Shown: positions 3,889 to 8,240 of the stretch, in pieces
Layout: every line of letters starts with the position of its first letter
How positions within the stretch are numbered: the first letter of the stretch is position 1
From: SAR116 cluster bacterium
GTDB lineage: Bacteria; Pseudomonadota; Alphaproteobacteria; Puniceispirillales; Puniceispirillaceae
Direction of reading: 5' to 3'
DNA length: 8,240 nt
NCBI GenBank assembly: GCA_002722385.1
Contig: PBLR01000023.1
Coordinates: 1-8,240 of the forward strand
The notes under the pieces: model-generated
The model's input: only the letters and a program-made list of their open reading frames with translations
Databases searched by the model: none
What the model was told of the DNA's origin: nothing
Translations under genes and position numbers: made by a program

Positions 3889-6656
3889 TGGATGACATGA
3901 CACCGAAGCAACAGACCGTCAGTTTCACGCTTGACGGCAAGCCGGTCACCGCAGACGCCGGGCAGACCATCTGGCAGGTGGCGCAGGAGGCAGGCACCGA
4001 TATCCCGCATCTGTGTTACAAAGATGACAAAGGCTATCGTGCAGATGGCAATTGCCGGGCCTGTATGGTGGAAATTGAAGGTGAGCGCGTGCTGGCGGCA
4101 AGCTGTCAGCGCAAAATAGCGGACGGGATGGTGGTCACCACCGCCTCAACACGAGCCGAGACCGCCCGCAAGATGGTGATGGAACTGCTGGTTGCAGATC
4201 AGCCGGCGCGCAGCTCTGCCCCCTCACCAGATTCTCAGTTATGGGCCTATGCTGACAGCCAGGAGGTGGCCAGCAGCCGGTTTGACAAGCTGGACGGCCC
4301 GCAGACCGACAACAGCCATCCGGCCATCGCGGTGAATATGGATGCCTGTATCCAGTGTAATTTATGCGTGCGGGCCTGCCGGGAAGTTCAGGTGAATGAC
4401 GTTATCGGGCTGGCCGGCCGGGGCGCAGATGCCCATATCATTTTTGATTTCGATGATGAGATGGGCGCGTCGACCTGTGTGGGATGCGGAGAATGTGTAC
4501 AAGCCTGCCCGACCGGCGCGCTGATGCCGAAAACAGTTCTGGATGAAACACAGAAGCTGGCCATCACACCTGACAGCCAGGTTGACTCTGTCTGCCCTTA
4601 TTGCGGGGTGGGCTGTCAGCTGACCTTTCATGTCAGGGAGGAGAAAATCGTCTCTGTGTCCGGCCGGAACGGCCCGGCCAACCAGAGCCGGTTATGCGTC
4701 AAAGGCCGCTATGGCTTCGATTATATCCATCACCCCGAGAGGCTGACTGTACCGCTGATCAGAAAAAGTGACGTGCCGAAATCAGCTGGTGGGGCGTTTG
4801 ACCCTGCCACCCCCTTCACCCATTTCCGTGAAGCGACCTGGGAAGAGGCCCTTGATGTGGCGGCGGCCGGATTTACCGCTATCAAAACGAAAGACGGGCC
4901 GCCTGCACTGGCCGGATTCGGGTCTGCCAAAGGAACCAATGAAGAAGCCTATCTGGTACAGAAGTTCGTGCGCACCTGTTTCCAGACCAACAATGTGGAT
5001 CATTGCACACGGCTGTGCCATGCCTCGTCAGTGGCGGCCCTGCTGGAGAATATCGGGTCAGGTGCTGTGACCGCATCCTTTTCCCAGTGCCAGCATTCAG
5101 ATGCGATTATCGTGATCGGCGCGAACCCGACTGTGAACCATCCGGTCGCAGCAACCTTTATCAAAAATGCTGCCCAGAGGGGGGCTGAGCTGTTTGTGCT
5201 GGACCCACGGGGCCAGGCTCTGGACCGCTATGCCGCCGCCAGCCTGAGATTCACGCCGGGAACTGATGTCGCGCTGCTGAACGCGATGATCAACACCATC
5301 ATCACTGAAGAACTGTATGACAAAGCCTATGTTGAAGCGCATACAGAAGGTTTTGCGAATCTGGCCGACCAGACCGCCGCAATGACACCAGAAGCGATGG
5401 CCCCGGTCTGCGGCATTGAGGCTGAGGTGATCCGTGATGTGGCCAGACGGTTTGCAGGGGCGAAGGCAGGCATGATTTTCTGGGGTATGGGGGTCTCGCA
5501 ACATACGCATGGAACTGATAATGCTCGTTGTCTGATCTCGCTGGCGCTAATTTGCGGCCATGTCGGGCGTGATGGCGCAGGCCTGCATCCGTTGCGCGGG
5601 CAGAATAATGTACAAGGTGCATCTGATGCCGGGCTGATCCCGATGTTCTATCCTGATTATAAGCCGGTCACAGATGACGATATCCGGTCAAAATATGAGG
5701 CTGTGTGGAATGCTGAGCTGGACACAGAACGGGGGCTGACCGTGGTTGAGATTGCAGATGCCGCCTATGATCGCACAATTAAGGGCATTTATGTGATGGG
5801 CGAAAACCCGATTATGTCTGATCCTGATCAGACCCATGCCAGAGATGCCTTTGCCCGGCTGGAGCATCTGGTGGTGCAGGATATTTTCATGACTGAAACC
5901 GCCGCTTATGCAGATGTTATTCTGCCTGCGTCCGCGTTTCCGGAAAAAACCGGAACCGTGACCAATACAGACAGACGGGTACAGCTGGGCCGGGTTGCGG
6001 TACCGATGCCAGGAGAGGCCCGTCAGGACTGGTGGATTATCACTGAACTGGCCCGCCGGATGGATCAGGACTGGCACTATAAACACCCGCGTGATGTGTT
6101 TGCCGAAATGCGTCTAGTGATGCCGTCATTGACAGGCATTACCTGGGACAGGCTGGAGGCTGAAGATGCGGTGACCTACCCGTGCGCAGATGAGACCAGT
6201 GACGGCCAGGATGTGATTTTTTCAGACCGTTTCCCGACTACCTCAGGTCGCGGGCGTCTGACCCCTGCTGAAGTATTGCCCCCGGATGAAGTGCCTGATG
6301 AGGCTTTTCCTCTGGTGATGTCAACAGGCCGCCTGCTGGAACATTGGCATACGGGCTCTATGACACGCAGAGCGTCTGTGCTGGACGCGCTGGAGCCTGT
6401 GGCGGAAGTGCATGTCAGCCCGGCTGATCTGGACGCGTTGCAGATTTCAGCCGGTGAACAGGTGCAGGTGGAGACACGGCGCGGCCGGATTGAACTAGCC
6501 GCCCGGGTGGACCCCAAATTGCCGAAAGGTATGATTTTTGTGCCGTTCTGTTTCACCGAGGCCCCGGCCAACCAGCTGACCAATCCGGCCCTGGACCCGT
6601 TTGGCAAAATCCCTGAGCTGAAATTTTCGGCAGCCCGGTTAAGCGCAGTTCGCTGA
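3885..6656 (+). CDS. fdh1A: NAD-dependent formate dehydrogenase catalytic (alpha) subunit, Mo/W-bis-MGD, cysteine type
   Basis: It oxidises formate to CO2 at a molybdenum or tungsten centre held by two MGD cofactors and sends electrons through Fe-S clusters to the fused NuoEF-like subunit. Domains in the 923 aa: [2Fe-2S] ferredoxin (11-88; C44, C57, C60, C74); two [4Fe-4S] clusters (C155, C158, C161, C165 and C198, C201, C204, C208); the domain opening with CPYCGVGC (C237, C240, C244, C271) and K273; the catalytic pair C378-H379 in RLCHASS; RGQNNVQGASDAG (571-583) in the cofactor cleft; and a C-terminal MGD-binding domain (about 805-920). Codon 378 is TGC, so no selenocysteine is involved. 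I see no H-x3-C-x2-C-x5-C motif between C74 and C155, so the extra His-Cys3 cluster of FdsA/NuoG seems absent. The metal cannot be told from sequence; M. extorquens FDH1 uses tungsten. The start ATG at 3885 overlaps the upstream stop; ATGs at 3888 and 3897 are alternatives. No twin-arginine signal is present, so it is cytoplasmic. Confidence 0.94.
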   Translation: MMDDMTPKQQTVSFTLDGKPVTADAGQTIWQVAQEAGTDIPHLCYKDDKGYRADGNCRACMVEIEGERVLAASCQRKIADGMVVTTASTRAETARKMVMELLVADQPARSSAPSPDSQLWAYADSQEVASSRFDKLDGPQTDNSHPAIAVNMDACIQCNLCVRACREVQVNDVIGLAGRGADAHIIFDFDDEMGASTCVGCGECVQACPTGALMPKTVLDETQKLAITPDSQVDSVCPYCGVGCQLTFHVREEKIVSVSGRNGPANQSRLCVKGRYGFDYIHHPERLTVPLIRKSDVPKSAGGAFDPATPFTHFREATWEEALDVAAAGFTAIKTKDGPPALAGFGSAKGTNEEAYLVQKFVRTCFQTNNVDHCTRLCHASSVAALLENIGSGAVTASFSQCQHSDAIIVIGANPTVNHPVAATFIKNAAQRGAELFVLDPRGQALDRYAAASLRFTPGTDVALLNAMINTIITEELYDKAYVEAHTEGFANLADQTAAMTPEAMAPVCGIEAEVIRDVARRFAGAKAGMIFWGMGVSQHTHGTDNARCLISLALICGHVGRDGAGLHPLRGQNNVQGASDAGLIPMFYPDYKPVTDDDIRSKYEAVWNAELDTERGLTVVEIADAAYDRTIKGIYVMGENPIMSDPDQTHARDAFARLEHLVVQDIFMTETAAYADVILPASAFPEKTGTVTNTDRRVQLGRVAVPMPGEARQDWWIITELARRMDQDWHYKHPRDVFAEMRLVMPSLTGITWDRLEAEDAVTYPCADETSDGQDVIFSDRFPTTSGRGRLTPAEVLPPDEVPDEAFPLVMSTGRLLEHWHTGSMTRRASVLDALEPVAEVHVSPADLDALQISAGEQVQVETRRGRIELAARVDPKLPKGMIFVPFCFTEAPANQLTNPALDPFGKIPELKFSAARLSAVR

Positions 6657-6696
6657 CCCCTCAGCTTATGCGGAATGCCGTGGCATGCGGCAATCA

Positions 6697-6738
6697 GAAA
6701 CAGCCCGATTGTCGCACCATCGGTTTTGCTGTTGTTTC
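6697..6738 (+). terminator. Weak terminator-like nested hairpin after the formate dehydrogenase operon
   Basis: CCGAT (6705-6709) pairs with ATCGG (6719-6723) and is followed by four T (6724-6727). The flanks GAAACAGC (6697-6704) and GCTGTT-G-TTTC (6728-6738) can pair around it with a small interruption. Another short hairpin, TGCCG/CGGCA, lies at 6676-6692. The T run is short, and the right flank overlaps the -35 of the candidate hemA promoter, so it could be regulatory rather than a terminator. Confidence 0.3.
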
Positions 6739-6760
6739 CCATCGGCAAAGCCCGTATGAT
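6732..6760 (+). promoter_or_regulatory. Candidate hemA promoter
   Basis: TTGTTT (6732-6737), a 17-base spacer and TATGAT (6755-6760, 5/6 to the -10 consensus) predict a start near 6767, about 62 nt before the TTG start of hemA. It implies hemA is transcribed separately from the formate dehydrogenase genes. I see no FNR-type TTGAT-N4-ATCAA site of the kind that controls hemA in Rhodobacter. Confidence 0.4.
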
Positions 6761-6828
6761 AGGGACCGGACTGGCGATATGAACATGTGGTTGTTCAGAT
6801 GCAGCCACGGGGAGCATCGGGGGATCTG

Positions 6829-8073
6829 TTGGATTACCAGAGCCTATTGCAGGATAAGGTTGACCAGTTAAGGCTGGAAAACCGCTACCGCCACTTTGTA
6901 GAGCTTGAACGGCTGACCGGCCAGCATCCGCATGCCCTGTGGCATACGGACAAAGGCCCACGTGAGGTGATTATCTGGTGTTCCAATGATTACTTGGGCA
7001 TGGGCCAGTCTGAGCATGCGATTGCAGCCATGTCTGATGCGGTCAAGGCCCATGGTACAGGGGCCGGCGGCACCCGTAATATTTCAGGAACATCATCATC
7101 TATCGTTGCCCTTGAAGATGAGCTGGCCAGCCTGCACAACAAAGAACGCGCATTGGTGTTTACATCTGGCTATGTGGCCAATGAAGCATCTTTATCTGCG
7201 CTGATCGCGCTTCTGGACAACCCGATTATTCTGTCTGATTCGATGAATCATGCCTCTATCATTTCCGGGATCCGTTATGGCCGGGCGGAAAAAGCGATCT
7301 TCCGGCATAATGATCTGGAACATTTAGAAGAATTGCTGAAATCCATTCCGAAATCCCGGCACAAAGTTATCGTGTTTGAATCTGTCTATTCAATGGATGG
7401 CGACACCTCACCGATTGCGGAAATTGCCGCACTGGCGCGCAAATATAACGCGATGACCTATTTGGATGAGGTTCATGCGGTGGGCATGTACGGGCCAACC
7501 GGTGGCGGCATTGCCCAGCGGGACGATGTTGCTGATGAAATTGACCTGATCCAAGGTACATTGGGCAAGGCGTTCGGTGCCATGGGCGGGTATATCGCCG
7601 GCAGTGACGCGCTGTGTGATGCGATTCGCGGCTACGGGTCAGGCTTTATTTTCACCACCGCCATGCCGCCGGCTCTGGCTGAAGGGGCGCTGGCGTCAAT
7701 CCGCTATCTGCGCCAATCAAATGAAGAGCGCGGCAAACAGCAGGAAATGGCGCAATATCTGAAAGACAGGCTGGCAAGCCGCCAGCTGCCTGCCCTGCCC
7801 AGCACAACCCATATTGTGCCGGTCATGGTCGGTGATGCGACCAAATGTTCTGAGATTAGCTGGACCTTGCTGGCTGATCACGGGCTGTATATCCAGCCGA
7901 TTAATTATCCCACCGTGCCGCGGGGCACAGAAAGGCTGCGGATTACACCAGGGCCGCTGCACACGACGCAGATGGCCGACCAGCTGGTTGACAGCCTAGC
8001 CCGTGTGTTTGATGCGGTTCAGCCGCCGGCCTATACCGCCGGACAAGGCAAGCCAAATACATTAGCCGGATAA
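6829..8073 (+). CDS. hemA: 5-aminolevulinate synthase (ALAS, C4/Shemin pathway)
   Basis: ALAS condenses glycine with succinyl-CoA to 5-aminolevulinate, the first and controlling step of haem synthesis in Alphaproteobacteria. It is a cytoplasmic PLP-dependent homodimer. Numbered from the TTG start (414 aa; Rhodobacter HemA has about 407): GTRNISGT (81-88), [10 protein letters not shown] (140-149) with the ring-stacking His141, [13 protein letters not shown] (211-223) with PLP-binding Asp213, TLGKAFG (244-250) with catalytic Lys247, [16 protein letters not shown] (356-371) with substrate-binding Arg371. I chose TTG at 6829 because it gives MDYQSLL at the exact N-terminal position of the family (MDYN in Rhodobacter), with GGGGGA (6819-6824) four bases upstream. 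In-frame ATG at 6799 and GTG at 6787 would add 10 or 14 unconserved residues and lack clear ribosome sites. A close relative, 2-amino-3-ketobutyrate CoA ligase, is less likely given the NISGT and [11 protein letters not shown] motifs. Confidence 0.95.
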   Translation: MDYQSLLQDKVDQLRLENRYRHFVELERLTGQHPHALWHTDKGPREVIIWCSNDYLGMGQSEHAIAAMSDAVKAHGTGAGGTRNISGTSSSIVALEDELASLHNKERALVFTSGYVANEASLSALIALLDNPIILSDSMNHASIISGIRYGRAEKAIFRHNDLEHLEELLKSIPKSRHKVIVFESVYSMDGDTSPIAEIAALARKYNAMTYLDEVHAVGMYGPTGGGIAQRDDVADEIDLIQGTLGKAFGAMGGYIAGSDALCDAIRGYGSGFIFTTAMPPALAEGALASIRYLRQSNEERGKQQEMAQYLKDRLASRQLPALPSTTHIVPVMVGDATKCSEISWTLLADHGLYIQPINYPTVPRGTERLRITPGPLHTTQMADQLVDSLARVFDAVQPPAYTAGQGKPNTLAG

Positions 8074-8169
8074 TCACCGGCGGACTGGTCAGCCGCATGG
8101 CCGCGCCCTATATGCTAACTATCAGATAATCCTGCCTGTTCTAAATCAGACGACCTTTGAGGTGTGCCG

Positions 8170-8240
8170 ATGAGCGTTAAACCTTTGCCTGATGACCATC
8201 CAACCTGGCCCCGCCATGCCAAAACCGGCTTGCTGCTGGT
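8170..8240 (+). CDS. Unidentified protein, N-terminal fragment (runs off the right edge)
   Basis: Only 23 codons are visible, beginning MSVKPLPDDH and ending in KTGLLLV. The ATG has GAGG (8159-8162) seven bases upstream, a good ribosome site, and lies 96 bases after hemA on the same strand. The end of the visible part resembles the beginning of a beta strand leading into a nucleotide-binding loop. It could be the start of a MobA-type molybdenum cofactor guanylyltransferase (G-x-x-L-x-G-G-x-S-x-R-M-G), which would suit a neighbouring bis-MGD enzyme. The decisive motif is outside the window, so I give no name. The gap before it (8074-8169) holds only a small GCCGG/CCGGC hairpin overlapping the hemA stop. 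Confidence 0.6.
   Translation, partial: MSVKPLPDDHPTWPRHAKTGLLL

Noticed and set aside
5016..5018. Possible selenocysteine at the formate dehydrogenase active site
   Set aside because: The codon is TGC (cysteine), and the frame has no internal TGA.
6176..6961. Leftward open frame of 261 codons over the end of the formate dehydrogenase alpha gene and start of hemA
   Set aside because: It is antisense to two strongly supported genes and reads as low-complexity shadow of their codon use.

Overview
The window looks like an ordinary chromosomal segment of an alphaproteobacterium. Four features support this: a C4-pathway 5-aminolevulinate synthase (hemA), a DksA that keeps only one of the four zinc-finger cysteines, a small DUF3553-type protein, and a GTTC-N7-GTTC-like (alphaproteobacterial LexA) site next to recA. 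A marine SAR116/Rhodospirillales-like origin is possible, but the sequence alone does not prove it. I see no phage, insertion sequence, CRISPR array, tRNA or rRNA.

Left part (1-966): the first 27 codons of recA run leftward off the window edge. A 372-nt divergent region follows, holding a candidate recA promoter, a candidate LexA operator and a candidate rightward promoter. Next is a short unnamed gene for a membrane-anchored coiled-coil protein with a very regular arginine ladder. It converges with dksA, and only 44 bases separate the two stop codons.

Middle (967-2169): dksA (minus strand), then a 465-nt gap with no convincing gene but several inverted repeats and a terminator-like element, then a 64-aa DUF3553 gene whose fold signature resembles the RNA-polymerase-binding Tudor-like end of UvrD/PcrA. 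A 7-bp inverted repeat lies just before the next operon.

Right part (2170-8240): a two-gene operon for a soluble NAD-dependent, cysteine-containing formate dehydrogenase. The first gene is a natural fusion of the NuoE-like and NuoF-like subunits (572 aa). The second encodes the large molybdo/tungsto-bis-MGD catalytic subunit (923 aa). They overlap in an ATGA, so translation is probably coupled. The architecture is that of Methylobacterium FDH1: formate is oxidised at the metal centre of the large subunit, and electrons pass along Fe-S clusters to FMN and NAD+ in the fused subunit. Then comes hemA, probably with its own promoter and a TTG start, and the first 23 codons of an unidentified gene that may be, with low confidence, a mobA-type cofactor gene.

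I did not find an unmistakably new system. The best leads are the recA-divergent coiled-coil gene with its shared LexA-like site, and the unexplained structured gap between dksA and the DUF3553 gene.
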